Assembly: GCA_051453625.1 (NCBI GenBank)
Contig: JBOZIK010000001.1
Location: 81,276,679-81,340,678, forward strand
Reading direction: 5' to 3'
Length of the DNA: 64,000 bases
Source: Welwitschia mirabilis
Taxonomy: Eukaryota > Gnetophyta > Gnetopsida > Welwitschiales
In this document: in pieces, positions 44,966 through 57,466 of the stretch
How the letters are laid out: each line of letters begins with the position of its first letter
How positions within the stretch are numbered: position 1 is the first letter of the stretch
Translations under genes and position numbers: made by a program
Notes under the pieces: model-generated
Told to the model about the DNA's origin: nothing
Seen by the model: only the letters and a program-made list of their open reading frames with translations
Database searches by the model: none

Positions 44966-47392
44966 TGCCATTATCTAAATTATTTCTTAGATGATTCTTT
45001 TGGTGGATGTCATGCTATCACTTAAACATCTTTAAAACTTAACTAATGTTTTACTTTGTAAAGTTATCATAACTAGTGATTTTTACTTGGGTATTTCAAA
45101 TTGATAAATTGGATTCACCTAATATTAAGATACTAAAACATCTATGAACTTCATTTTGAAATAATATTCTTGGTTTTTTCATTTTCTTTTAATGATGTTA
45201 GTCTTTGATTATTTAAGGGCATTTTTCCTTTTTTCCTCATTTCTTCATCCTTGTCTTTAAGAGTATGTGGTAATGTGGTATTCATTTTAAAAAAGTATTT
45301 TTAAAAGAATAATGACCATCATAACCTATTGTTTCTATCCTAAATGCATGATCATCATGATTTCATACAACATTAGGGTAAATTTTCCTAAAACGGATCT
45401 TTAGTTGTGTTGGTAGTTTTGGGAATTCTAATGGGGGTTCAGTTCACCATGCTTCATAAATCATTACATTTCTAACTATTATTACACTTCCCCTATCATG
45501 GATTAAAATAAAAGACTTTAATGCTATGGAATTAGTGGTGTTCCTGGTGTCACTAAAGGTATTGCTTATTTCCTAGACTCAATGATCTTACAGTATTCCC
45601 ACATGATCATTTCATTTTTAAGGATTTGGGTGTGTTTTAGGATGTGAGTAGATGAGTCCATTTCTAAGCATCTTTTAATCTTATTATTTATTATTTGAAA
45701 ATATAAAATATACTTGTCATTATCATAATCATTGTCTATTTTAGTGGAATTCTATGAGGTTTTTCCATTGTTTCATGCATTATTAATCAAGTGATGTTAT
45801 GATTTCTTCTAAAGGTATTTGCTAGATTGGAATCTATAATAGGTACACAATCTTTTTCATGTTCCTAGTTTTTCATTTCTATTTTATTTTCTTTAGTTTT
45901 TTTCTTTGGTATTTCAAAGTAATTTTCATACTTTTTTATTATAAATACTTAGAACTTAATCATTTAGTATTTTTCTTATTGATTTTTATTTTTACTCATA
46001 GGGTTTCTTTAGGAGTTGACTTTATTTTGGTAAATTAGATTTCTGTAGTTTATGATGATAATTTTTTCCATCTATTATTTTAGTCTCTTTTTTATTTTAA
46101 TTCTTTAATCTTTTTTTAAATTTTTAACCCATCCTATTTTTCAATAATTGTAAGTTCATGGTATATTTTAAAATCTTTCTTAGTTTGATGCATTATCATT
46201 ATTTTATCCTCCTTCTATTACCTTAAGTTATTTTCAAAATTCACCTCCTTTATCATGTCTTATTCATCATGTTCTTAGTTATTTTCCGTCTTTCAAAATT
46301 TTCACTAACTATGTGAAACCTCCATGATGCTATCTATGCCTAACTTACTCTATTGATATTTCACTTTTTTTAATCCCATTTGAAAGCCTTGTTATCCACT
46401 TAATCATCTAGATGAATAGAAGATGATGCATAAATATTTTCTGAGCATCATTGTTTTTATGTTTCATCTATGTCCACTATTTTTTACCTTTCTTTTATAG
46501 AATAGATTATTGCTCCAAAACTAATATATTTTGTCTGCTCCAAAACCAATCTGTTTTTCTTACTTATACTTAACTTACATTTTCATTTTTTTACTTCTTA
46601 TGTTAATGAAATACATGATGTATTGATTTACCTATGAAAAGGGAAAGACATATGTTTTGAGATATTTTTAAGTAAAAATTTTAAATTTTATAGTTTATGT
46701 TTAAATTTTCACAATGCATATCTAAAATGTACTAGTATAAGTATGATCACCTATTATTTGAATGTTATGCATTATGTATATGGTTTAGGAAATCATGTAC
46801 TTAATTGTAAAATAGTTTCAAGTTTTCCTTGAATACTTCAAACAATTCAAGATACCATGGATAAAGGTCATAATGTGATGATTATTTATTTTTGATATAT
46901 TTACCCTTATATATTATACTTAAAATCTCAATGTTTGATTTATGAATATCATTTTTGAGTTATTACTTTTTCTAATTATACATTATACATGCACATCATT
47001 TATCTAAGCAATTATGGTCATACTTCTCATGACTCTTTTATTATCACATTTGATCTCTATCTTTTCGCTGTGCTAAATGTTTTAAACGAGGGATAATGCA
47101 CAGGCAAGTGTATTAATATTATTTTTCTAATGAGTATAGTTATAGGCATTTGATTTTACAAAATGATTTTGAAAATTTTGGTCATCCCCATAATCATCTT
47201 GATGATGAACCAGATGACATCATAGTCACATTATCTGCCAAGTAAAATAATTCAATTTATTTGATTTTGAGATTTAGTCCTGCATATTGAGATTTCTAAA
47301 CTTAATTCACACATATGTAGTTAGTATTTATCTTAGTCAATTTGGCTCACAATTATAGTTATTCACCAACTTTGTCAAGGACTAATAAGGTT
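44966..47392 (+). other. 3' untranslated region of G1c
   Basis: About 2.4 kb with no conserved frame. The last 300 bases match 2590-2813 and 49760-49976. Palindromic GATGATGAACCAGATGACATC-type motifs lie near 47185-47220. Confidence 0.65.
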
Positions 47393-47405
47393 AAGTAGGG
47401 ATTCA
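47393..47405 (+). other. polypurine tract of G1c
   Basis: AAGTAGGGATTCA directly before TGTTGCAATGTC. Confidence 0.75.
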
Positions 47406-48656
47406 TGTTGCAATGTCAAATTTTATGTTTTTAATGGGCTATTTTTAGTAGTTTTATATGACATTTAGATATGTTTAAGTTGAAAATGATGATTATTGAG
47501 AGTTAAGGAGAAAATCATGGAAATGCATAATTACTAGCACATTTAAAGGCATTTTGGATTAGTTTTAATACTTTACATTTTAAGAAGGAATTAATGTTTT
47601 AAAATATCAAATTCACTTGATTGAAGAACTTGAAAAAGTTTATCTTCTCCTCCATCATCCGGATGATCACCTAGATGACACCACTTACATGATGACTAGG
47701 ATGCTGACTAGACTAACATAAAGGCTAAATATAGAACTCTCTTGATGTGGCATCCTCCCCATCATCATTTGAATGACACATAGGATGACACCTAAATTTA
47801 TTCAATGTACCAAACTCCATCAAACTTGTGCAATGTATCATGTGCTTTCTATATGCCATTATAGTTTTAGTCATATTATTTATATTTTCTATTTTTGAGT
47901 CTATTATTATTAATAAATACTACCTTTGTTCTTAACTCTGATCATCTCCTTGGCACTAGAAATTCTTATGACAAGAGATCAAAGGGAAAAAGGTTCATCT
48001 ATTAGTTGCACAGAGGAATATTCCTTGGCATTAGGCTATGTCTCCTTCATTGAGATAATATTACTTTATAATAGGATGTTAGTTCAAATTTTAATAAAAA
48101 TCTTTTTTTAGTTTTATTTATTCATGTACATATCCCTTATGGTTAATGTTGCTTATGATTTTGTGATAGCTTCATTTGTGATATAGGTTATCAAGAACAA
48201 CCTTTATCAAGGTTAAAATCATTAGCTTAAGAACTTGCATTACATTTTATATTTCCTAGATTACTCATTGCATGTTTTTCATATTCTGTTCAATGTACTT
48301 GATGGCTTAGATTGGCTAGGATAAGTGAAAATTTCCTTAATTGATCTAGGTTATACAGGGTTAATCTTGGTGATATAGATTAGGTAGTCGGATAAATATT
48401 GCATTTAGAGTAGTTTGCATTTTCCATTACATTAGTGTGTTTATTTTCTTGCACTATTGATTTTAATTTTGAACCATAAACAAAAAGCATAAAAATACAT
48501 CAAAAATTAATTCTCTAGCTTTGAGTATAATGCCTTTAATGAATTATGACATTCAAGCCTACTCTTGTCTATATTAGTGTTTGTGCTTGTGCATATGTTT
48601 GTGATTAATAGGATTTGACTAGGGACGTAATGTTTACATAAATATGTGTTGAAACA
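47406..48656 (+). repeat. G1c 3' LTR
   Basis: TGTTGCAATGTC...ATATGTGTTGAAACA, 1251 bases. It contains CATCATCCGGATGATCACC at about 47653-47671. The 61-codon stretch at 47926-48111 lies inside the LTR and is not a gene. Confidence 0.9.
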
Positions 48657-48861
48657 TGTATGCATATGCTGAGATTTATATCTCTAATATCTAAAAGGAT
48701 TCATTTTAAGTTTTATTTATATTTTCTCAAGAGATCTAGCAAAATATTTTTTTTGGAATGTGGATAGTTATGAGCTTATAACTACAAGAAGAGTTAAGTT
48801 ATAGTCTAAAAATGCATACTAGCTTATTTTAAAGTGATTTAAGCTCAAGGAAAAATTTTTC

Positions 48862-49493
48862 TCATAAGATTATGCTTGAATCATGTTCTAAAGAATAGGT
48901 AATGATGGAAATGTTTTGGATATGAATGGATAGTTCAATGTTAAAAAGCTGACTTTCTAGCATGTCTACATGCTTGTTTTTATCATTTTGTGAAAGTTGC
49001 TTTATTGCATTAAAGACATTCAACTCAACCATCATATTATCAAAATAAATCTTTATTAAACCATCTCTATAATTAATAAGGTCATTTAAAGTTTCTAGAA
49101 AAGATCTTCCTATGATCATAAGGACTAAATGGTTAATTGTACCCTTCATCTCTAATATTACAAAGTCCATGGGAAAGCAACAATTATCTACCATCATTAT
49201 GACATCTTGAATAACACCTAAGGATGTTTTCAAAAATTTGTTAGCTAATTGTAATTAAATTTTATGCTTTTTAGTCCTTCTAAACCAAGCTCTTTGTATG
49301 TTTAATAAGGTAAAAGGTTAACACTTGCTCCTAAATCTAATAAAGCTTGGCTAAGATGTTTATCTCCGATGGTTATAACTATTGTTAAACATCTAGAATC
49401 TTTGCATTTATAAGGTATTTGATTTAGAATAGTGGCACTTGTTTGTTTGGTTAGAAAGGCTTTACTCTTAATGTTCATTCTTTTCTTAACCAT
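48862..49493 (-). pseudogene. gypsy aspartic protease with intact D-L-G-A-S motif
   Basis: Minus strand. Upstream piece 49493-49302 has Q-I-P-Y-K-C-K-D, then H-L-S-Q-A-L-L-D-L-G-A-S-V-N-L-L-P-Y. A frame break follows, then 49233-48862: K-T-S-L-G-V-I-Q-D-V-I-M-M-V, F-V-I-L-E-M, I-I-G-R-S-F-L-E-T-L-N and F-D-N-M-M-V-E-L-N-V-F-N-A-I-K. This is the best-preserved protease in the window, with the catalytic D-L-G-A-S unbroken. The linker motif F-D-N-M-x-V-x-L-N-x-x-N is shared with G2c and G2d, so it belongs to G2 or a relative. No other pol domain adjoins it; a 100-N gap follows at 49544. Confidence 0.87.
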
Positions 49494-49643
49494 ACATAAA
49501 TCTTTAAGGAATTTGGTGTATGAAGGAACTTGCTTAATGGCTTNNNNNNNNNNNNNNNNNNNNNNNNNNNNNNNNNNNNNNNNNNNNNNNNNNNNNNNNN
49601 NNNNNNNNNNNNNNNNNNNNNNNNNNNNNNNNNNNNNNNNNNN

Positions 49644-49976
49644 TCAATATCTATCTTTCTAATATGCTAAAAGTTTTAAGTGGGGCTAAACACTTTAGTA
49701 ATTGTTTTGATCTTACTTTTTAATGAGAAAAATTACAAGCATTTAATTTTATATCGAGATTATTAAAAACTTATTATCCACATAATCGTTTAGACAACAT
49801 ACTAAATGATATCATAATTACAATATCTATCAAGATAATCCATTCAATATATTTGATTTTGAGATTTGGTCCTACATAATGAGATTTCTATTACATATCC
49901 CTAGTTAATGTTTATCTTACTTAATTTGGTTCACACTTATATTTATTCACCTACTTTCTTAGGAACTAACAAGATG
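49644..49976 (+). other. G1d 3' untranslated region
   Basis: Aligns with 47100-47392. An upstream G-rich tract, AAGTGGGGC, lies at 49678-49686. The element is cut on the left at the gap 49544-49643. Confidence 0.7.
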
Positions 49977-49989
49977 AAGTAGGGGGATA
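49977..49989 (+). other. polypurine tract of G1d
   Basis: AAGTAGGGGGATA, the most intact of the G1 tracts, directly before TGTTATAATGCC. Confidence 0.85.
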
Positions 49990-51253
49990 TGTTATAATGC
50001 CAAATTGTATGTTTTTAATGGAGTATTTTGAGTATTTTCCCAAAACATTTAGATAGGTTTAATTTGATTTTAATGATTACTAAGAGTCAAAGAGAAAATC
50101 ACAGAAACATGCAATTACTAGTACATTTGGAGGAATTAGGGATAAATTCTACTTTACATTCTAAGGAGGAATTAATGATTTGCAAAGCCAATTTAACTTA
50201 ATTAAAAAACCTTTAGGAGTTTGTTCCCCCATTCATCATCTAGATAATCACCTAGGTGATACCACATATTTGATGATAAATATGTTAACTAGATTAAACA
50301 TGGAAGCTAATGTGATACCTATTTTTATTTGGCATCATTTCCATAATTGTCTATATGGTAGTCAAGATGGTCATTATTTTTAGTTAATGTACCAAACTTC
50401 ATCTAACTTGTGCAATGTTTCATATGACTCATATGCATCATAATGATTTCTGTTACATCTATTAGATTTATTGTTTTAAAGTATGTTGTCGTAATAAATG
50501 CCTTCTTCATTCTCATTCCAAGTCTATCTTCTTTAACACTTGAAAATCTTAAGATAGAAGATTAGAAGTAAGAGATCCATCTATTATTGTGGAGAGGGAT
50601 CTTTCTTGGTGTTGGGCTATGTCTCCTTAGTTAAAGTGCTATTTCTTTATAATAATATATTTTTTTGACAAAAATAAAATAGTTGTTTTAGTTTTATTCA
50701 TGTACATTTCACTTATGATCTATATTGATTATGATTGTGTGATAGCTTCATAGTTGATATAGATCATCAAAGGCAACCTTTGTTGAGGTTGAAATCATTA
50801 ATTAAGGTTTTGCATTATATTATGTTTTACATTTCATATCTTAACCATTGCATGTTTTCCACATTATGTTCGACATACTTAATAGCTTAAGTTAGTTAGA
50901 GCTAATGATAATTTTCCTTAATTGATCTAGATTATGCAGAGCCAAGCTCTGTGTTAGGAATATTTGATAGTTGGATAGGTATTTTATTTAGAGTAGTTTG
51001 TATTTACATTGCATTGATATGTTTACTGGCATGATTTTCTTATTTTTATATTTCTTTTAGTTATTAAACCTTAAATAAAAATACACAAATGCTTTGCATG
51101 AAGTCAATTATCTAACTTTAAACCTAGAGCCTTCAATAAATTATGACATTCAGGTTTACTCCCATCCATACTAGTATGCATGTTATGCAAATATTTGTGT
51201 TTAATAAGATTTAACCAAGGAAATAAATGATTTCATAAGTATGCATCACAAAA
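49990..51253 (+). repeat. G1d 3' LTR
   Basis: TGTTATAATGCC...ATGCATCACAAAA, 1264 bases, aligned with other G1 LTRs along its whole length. Its right flank leads into a copia leader. The 67-codon stretch at 50180-50383 is inside the LTR and is not a gene. Confidence 0.88.
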
Positions 51254-51344
51254 CTATCCTATTATTGAATTTTTTTAATCTAGTATTAAATCAAACTTAT
51301 TATAAGGCATCCCTTGTATGATGTGTATTTTAGATAATGACTAT

Positions 51345-51670
51345 GAGTACTTGCTTTATTATAAGATTTTTGGTAGTCAAAAAACCATTATTTCCTTAAT
51401 GATAAGAGAATGTTACCTTGTGAGAACACACTTATTATTGTAATATTTATAGTATGCTTAGAAAAACCACTATTTCCCTATAGGGAAGAAAATGTTATCT
51501 TGTGAGAATACTCTTATTGCTATAAGGTTTTTACTACTCTTGAAAACCCACTATTTCCCAATGAGAAAGAGAGTGTTATCTTGTAAGAAGACTCTTATTA
51601 TTGTAAGGTTGGTGGTGTGCTAGAAATCACTATATTTCTTATAAGTCGAGAATATCCATAAGTGTGAGAA
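51345..51670 (+). repeat. Four imperfect tandem repeats of about 80 bases
   Basis: Units start near 51357, 51433, 51517 and 51597. Each runs TTATTRTAAGRTTTTT, then AAACCACTATTTCCCTA, then GAGAATGTTATCTTGTGAGAA and CTCTTA. They lie just upstream of the copia gag, in its leader or LTR end. Not coding. Confidence 0.8.
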
Positions 51671-51867
51671 TAAGCTACTCTCTATGTGTGAATGTATTCA
51701 TACTAAAAAACCATATTGTCTTAGTAAGGTGTTTTTATTGTTCTTTTTCATTTTAACTTGATTTAAATTTTTATTTACAGAACTTATTCACTCCTTCCAT
51801 TTGAGTTTAATGATCCTCAAGTGATATTAAGGCAAACACTTATGAAAATAAATAACTTTTTTTAAGT

Positions 51868-52960
51868 GTGAAAGGGATACCATCTATTAGACCTCCACTC
51901 TTTGATGAAATGAACTATGCCTATTAGAAGATGAGGATGTGGGTATACTTATAATATTTTATGTTTTTGATATGGTAAAGTATAAAAGAAGGATGTATGG
52001 ATCCCACAGAAGCCATAATAGATGATATAGAAAATTACATCATAAAAATTAAGCAAATAAGAGATTGGAACGATAAAGAGAAAGTTGCTTTTATGTATGA
52101 TTCTAAAGTCAAAAATTCACTTTATTCTACTTTAACAATAGAAGAGGCTAATAGAATAGAAAGTTATGAGATGGCATAAGAAATTTGAAATTTTCTTATT
52201 AAAACATATGAAGGAACTTCTTATCAAACAATTAAAGCTTTTCATATGGATAATTAATTTGAAAATCTCAAGATGAATGATGAAGAAGTATTCACCAGTA
52301 GTTCATTAGAATATTCAATACTATAAATGCAATACATGGCATTAGATAAAATTTTCCAGAAGCAAAGGTTATACAAAAGATTATTAGACATCTAATTTCT
52401 AAATACAAGCTAAAGACTATAGACATAGAAGAGTTAAGAGATTTCAATATCATAAAGATAGGAGATCTTCAAAGTACTCTTACAACGTATGAAATGAATC
52501 TCATACGAGATGGATCCTTACAATAAAATCCATTTCTTTTAAGGAAAGTAAAAGTACAAAATAGAATTCAAAAGAAAAGGCAAAGGAAGAATAAGAAGAT
52601 GACTCTGATGATGAATTAAAGAAAAACATGCATGCATCACAAGGAGAGTAAAAATACTTCTTTCCCATAAGTATAGCAAAAGAGATCACTTTATCATTCA
52701 GATTCTAAGCCAAAGGTAAGTTTAAAGGTAATTCTTCTAGTAATGCTTCTTTTTCTACTATTTCAAAAGTAGAATGTTGGGTATTTAGAGGAATAGGACA
52801 CATAGCCTTATAATGTTCTAGTGCTAATAGAATGTAAGATAAGGAATAAAAGAAAGAACTAAAGAAAAAGATATCCTTCTTTATAAGATGAATGATGAGG
52901 AAGAAGAAACATCTAATGCTGAGAAAGCTCATCCTTCTTATATGACTGTTACACACTTTT
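51868..52960 (+). pseudogene. Ty1/copia gag, decayed
   Basis: Reads G-I-P-S-I-R-P-P-L-F-D-E-M-N-Y-A-Y near 51868, the standard N-terminal entry of plant copia gag. The open stretch 51997-52179 has W-N-D-K-E-K-V-A-F-M-Y, K-V-K-N-S-L-Y-S-T-L and A-N-R-I-E-S-Y-E-M-A, then T-Y-E-G-T-S-Y. These match the capsid (UBN2-type) domain of SIRE-like elements. A remnant of the zinc-knuckle region lies near 52780-52810 (F-R-G-I-G-H-I-A-L). Stops at 52180 and several later points break it. Confidence 0.87.
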
Positions 52961-53299
52961 AAAAAAATGATGATGAGATAGAATAATGGTATGATTTAAA
53001 AAGTAAAGATGAAACAATTATAGATCTTTAAAAAAGGTAAATTCTAATTTCTAAAGAATTTGTTAAATTGAAAAAGGTATGTACTTAAATTAAAAAATTA
53101 CTTTAAACATGTGGAAAAACTTATGAAAAATAAAAATGCTTGTATTAAATTATATTTTAAAAACTCAACCCTTAAAGCTAAAGTTATTAGACTATATGTA
53201 ATTTAGAAAATGTTATATAGGAACTATTAAATTCAAAAAGATTTAATAAAATTTTACCCAAGAAAAAGAGACTTTAAATATCATACTTAGGCAATGTAA

Positions 53300-53800
53300 A
53301 AATTAAAATGACAAGAATGGATTAGGACATAATGAAGCCACAACCATCACTTTAGCCTCTTTGATTGACATGTGGAATTATAAGTTAAGGTCTGAATATT
53401 TAGCATTTACAAATAATATCATTTGCTATTATTATCATAAAAGATATCATTATCAGTATAGATGTCTAATGAAATTTAAAAACAAGTATTACTAACAATG
53501 TCAAGAGGCATAGTATAATGATATATTATTTTTACAAGATAAATTAAGAAACATTTTCCTACCAAAAGCTAAACGAGAACTCTTAGCATAAAATCCACAT
53601 AGAATCATGGAGACACATGCTTAACACATTGATAGTGGATGTTCAAGACACATGATGGGACACAAAATTAATTTTATCACATTGATAAAATAAGATAAAG
53701 GAATTATAACTTTTGAAAATATTATAAAAGCACCAATTAAAGATATTGATACCACTAGAGGAGAAAATCAACCAAAGGTAAAAAATGTATTTTTTGTAAA
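53300..53800 (+). pseudogene. Ty1/copia protease region
   Basis: H-I-D-S-G-C-S-R-H-M-M-G at about 53627-53662 is the copia protease active site (D-S-G-C-S-R-H-M-T-G in the family), with the catalytic Asp intact. It is followed by D-K-G-I-I-T-F-E-N. Before it, 53400-53500 reads C-Y-Y-Y-H-K-R-Y-H-Y-Q-Y-R-C, a second zinc-finger-like stretch. A stop lies between M-M-G and D-K-G. Integrase and RT motifs do not follow. Confidence 0.85.
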
Positions 53801-54985
53801 GAGTTTAAAATACAATCTTTTAAATGTAAGTTAATTATGAGATAAAAATTTTTATTACATTTACAAAAGATAGTTTCATTATTAGAGAGAAAAATTCTAT
53901 TAAATCATTATTTGTTGGAATAAGAAAATAAATGTTTATATCACTGCATTACAAGATACCTCTAATAATGAAAGAAAGGTTTTATTAAGAAAAACCAAGA
54001 GAAGCAAGGCATTAGCATCAAACGAATTAATATGGAAACAAGGATTTCATCAAAAAGAAAATGATAAGAGGACATTTTAAAATGAAAGGAATTATCATCT
54101 ATGAAGCATACACTAGGGACATAAGACAGTACAAAAGGCATAACAAAGACATTATAATACAATATACTAATGATCTACTTGATATGTAATTACAAAATCT
54201 TAAGACATTGAAAGATATATAAATTATAGAGGAACTTAGGAAGTAGGCCTTATCTAATTAAGTAACTAATTAGGTAATATCATTTAAATTCTCAACTCTA
54301 CATTATAATTATCTTATAAGTTGAAATTATTAATTAGATGAAGATAAAGTTAAATAATATGCTTGTTATCTATTTTTGTAAAATATTATCATTATGATTG
54401 TATTAGTTATAAAAGCTTTTTAATATTTTTCTAGAACCTTTATTATAAATATCTTCAATTTCATAAATGTCTTTTGGAGAGACGTCTTAAAAGTAGACAT
54501 CTTAAGTTTTGCAAAAGTCTTTGAAGGGCAAGTACACTATGTTAATTTTTTGAAATAGACTTATTAAATTTTATAGATGTCTTGATAGTAGGAAAATGTA
54601 TTCAAAAATTTTTTAATAGCATATGTTTTTAAGTTTATAGATGTCTACATTTTATGTTTTAGATGCCTTTCAAATTATAGACATCTCAACCATACTATTG
54701 TCAAAAATAAATGTGTTAAAAACCTAGGGCATTAATCCAAAATCAAATATTATTTTCAAATCATCACTCAATAGGTGTCTCTTTCAAGAGTTTTCTTAGG
54801 CATTGTTTTCTCATATTTCGTTGCCAAGACATATTGGATTTGTGAGAAATCTTAATAACAAGCAAGAATATGTTTTTCCATTACATAGATGCATAGTTTT
54901 TATTTTTTCTTATATTTTAGCTGATTTTTAATTAGTATCTTGATATATCTTGTAAAAATTATTAGAAGAAAGTTAATTGGTAATT
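53801..54985 (+). other. Copia internal region without recognisable pol
   Basis: The integrase and RT expected here are not found, so a large deletion is inferred. 54480-54700 holds several AGACATCT/AGATGTCT copies like those at 38870-39060. The minus stretch 53962-54162 is unrecognised. Confidence 0.5.
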
Positions 54986-56400
54986 TTAAAGATAAATAAC
55001 AAGCCTCAAAATAGTAAAGAACTTAATATAAGTCTTAGTTTTATTATGAGGCATCTACTAAAAGATATTGAACATGAAAAGAAATTCTATTATAGTAGAA
55101 TAAACCCTTAGTTTATAGAGGCATCACAAAGATTATATTATTACTTATTTTACATATCTTGGATAGGAAATAATTATATAGGTAGACTAGAGTATTTTGG
55201 ATCCTATTATGTGAGAGTTCTATGGAAACATATATGAGATTGATGATAGCACATGTGCCTTCTAAACTCAAGTTAGAGGTACTTCTTCGCATATTATTTT
55301 TAGCTTTGTTAATTCTTTATTTAACATAGATGATTTAGATGTTTCTTATATTTATGCACATTTATTTAAAGATATTTTCACTTCTAAAGTTATTAGTGTA
55401 TCATGATATAATATGAGTAACATTTTATTTTGACAAATTAAAATGAATTTTTATTAACAACATTAAGTTTAAAGAAATGATTCTAGATGCCTCTATTCTT
55501 AATGTAATCATATTTATAATATTTTAATCAAAGGAGATAGTTATAGCTATTGTAAACCCATGCATAACTTTGTTTCTTATTGTTTACTAGGTTTTATTTT
55601 GTACATGAATATCATCTTATGTTTTTACAAGGGTCATACTTTTGGTCATCCTTATCTTACTAGTTTGATTATTAGTAGTGCTAGTATAGCAATGCCACAG
55701 GTAAATATCATTCATTACAAGAAACCATTAGTAAACTTTAATGAAAAATGAAGAGTACCAATGCCATCAGGTAAGAGCACAAGCAAGAGGCCTTTATAAT
55801 TTTACTAATTTTATTCTACTACCACTTATAGTTATTCATATATTAAAAAGATATTAAAGGGCATTGATAAAATGATAAGTAGATTTAACAGTAATTTAAT
55901 AAGCCTAAAGAAACATAAGTCTATAGCTAGTAAAGATGAGGCTCCAACTAAGAGTTGAAAATCCACAAGAACACCCACATAGTCAGATTCAGAGGAGAAA
56001 TAGAAGAAGAAGTATCACTTATAGCTCCACATGGCATAACTCTATTAAAGTAGCTAATAGTGGTTCTATAAAAATGTCATCTAGAGATGGGGCACAGGCA
56101 TAAGAAAAGTACCAAGCTTTGATGAAGGCATGGATGCAAGGGGTGCAATAGGCTTCAAGATCATCACCAAATAGGCCTCACTAAGAGATAGAGTTCTAGA
56201 GCTTGAATGCACTACCTCTTATCCTCCATCATTCATGTTGTAAGATTCTAGTCCATCATCTTACTCAACCACCTTCACCATGTTCCATATTCAATCACCT
56301 CCACCTCTAATGCATCCCCCATCACCACCACCATCTTACATTGATCCTATTCAGGTGTCACCCGCATTCATCATGTAGTTATCATCATTCTTTTTAGAGA
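54986..56400 (+). pseudogene. Third ORF of copia element, decayed
   Basis: Frame pieces read L-S-F-I-M-R-H-L-L-K-D-I-E-H-E-K-K-F-Y and R-L-E-Y-F-G-S-Y-Y-V-R-V-L near 55040-55230. An open 63-codon stretch follows at 55560-55751 (H-N-F-V-S-Y-C-L-L-G-F-I-L-Y, Y-L-T-S-L-I-I-S-S-A-S). Then come a Lys/Ser-rich tail with S-T-S-K-R and a Pro/Ser-rich end near 56230-56380. This layout resembles the extra plant-specific ORF found downstream of pol in SIRE-like elements. It is not an envelope gene I can identify. Its function is unknown. Confidence 0.55.
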
Positions 56401-57205
56401 TGATCATCAATACTTTCTTTGAAATGTCTACCACTCCTCCAACATATGAAAAAATAGATCTAGAAGTTCTAGGAAAGACATCTTAATGCCTCTCTAGGAA
56501 GAACCATATTCAATAACTCATATCTTTTTCATCTTATACCAAACCAACCTTCACCACTCATGATAGTGATGATGGTAATGTAGAAGATTAAGGAAAACAT
56601 TATATGAGTGCTCTGCTATCAGTGATTAGATCCTTTTCTTTACTATTCAAAAAGAGGAAAACGTTTTAGCAAACCAATAGAATATCAATTACATTATTTA
56701 GGTGCATCATATTTTAGCTAGAGGACATATTGTTAGGCTTGGAATTCTTATCTTTAAGATGTTGAATGTATCCCTAAGTCTTATCATTATTATTGATGAC
56801 CACTCCTATTATTTTGACATACATTGATGTTATTTATCATTTATATCATAATTATTTGTTAGCATTCTTTTTTATTAACATTTTTATCTGATGGCATACT
56901 CTTATATCTTAATATGATGCTTTTGTTGACACATTTCTAAAACGTTATGCTCTAGTTTTTGCTATTTATTACATTACCATGAGGATATTACTATATGATA
57001 TATTATTAGCATAAAATTTTAATGCTATGATTTGAGCTTATTTTTGGCACATTATTGATAGCATATCCTACTTGCTTAATTGTTAATACTCTTGAATGAT
57101 ATTATCTAATACCTTTATGTCTTTCTTAGTATACATGATTATTTAATTGATTAATATCATGAATTATCACATATCTATATGCTTTTATCTATTATTCAGA
57201 TGGCT
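56401..57205 (+). other. Copia 3' untranslated region
   Basis: No coding frame. AT-rich, with TTGATTAATATCATGAATTATC-like strings resembling the unit duplicated just downstream. Confidence 0.5.
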
Positions 57206-57461
57206 AATATCATGATTCCCTTGTAAAAATTAATTATGTAAAATTCTATATAATATGAGTATGTAATATTTAGTTATTTAAATGAGATTGAAGTAATAAA
57301 ATTTGCCAATTTTTTAGCATCATTCAAGTGGATAATATCATGATTCCATTGCAAAAATTAATTATGTAAAATTCTCTATAATATGAGTATGTAATATTTA
57401 GTTGTTTAAATAAGATTGCACTAAAGAAATTTACCAATTTTTCAGCATCATCAAAAAGGAG
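57206..57461 (+). repeat. 128-base tandem duplication
   Basis: Two copies, starting AATATCATGATTCC at 57206 and 57334, with few differences between them. The second copy ends in the polypurine tract. The 74-codon minus stretch at 57324-57548 lies across it and is not a gene. Confidence 0.9.
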
Positions 57462-57466
57462 GAGAT
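57453..57466 (+). other. Copia polypurine tract
   Basis: AAAAAGGAGGAGAT followed by TATTGGCAAATC, the arrangement seen in SIRE-like copia elements (A-run, G-rich tract, LTR starting TGTTGG). Confidence 0.82.

Larger units (their letters stand above)
39813..48656 (+). mobile_element. G1c: gypsy element with two LTRs
   Basis: 5' LTR (39813-41076), primer site (41077-41096), gag remnant (about 42330-42990), an unassigned ORF group (43559-44390), integrase tail (about 44620-44965), 3' untranslated region, polypurine tract (47393-47405) and 3' LTR (47406-48656). Total 8.84 kb. Protease, RT and the integrase core are not recognisable, so the middle is deleted or replaced. The five bases on each side (ATTAT and TGTAT) agree at three positions only, so a target duplication is not established. 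Confidence 0.85.

Noticed and set aside
47926-48111. 61-codon plus-strand ORF as a small gene
   Set aside because: Lies within the G1c 3' LTR and is broken in all other G1 LTRs.
39808-48661. Target-site duplication of G1c (ATTAT and TGTAT)
   Set aside because: Only three of five bases agree, which is not distinguishable from chance here.
54990-56400. Envelope gene of a retrovirus-like element
   Set aside because: No signal peptide, cleavage site or membrane anchor is visible in the decayed frame. Position alone is not enough.
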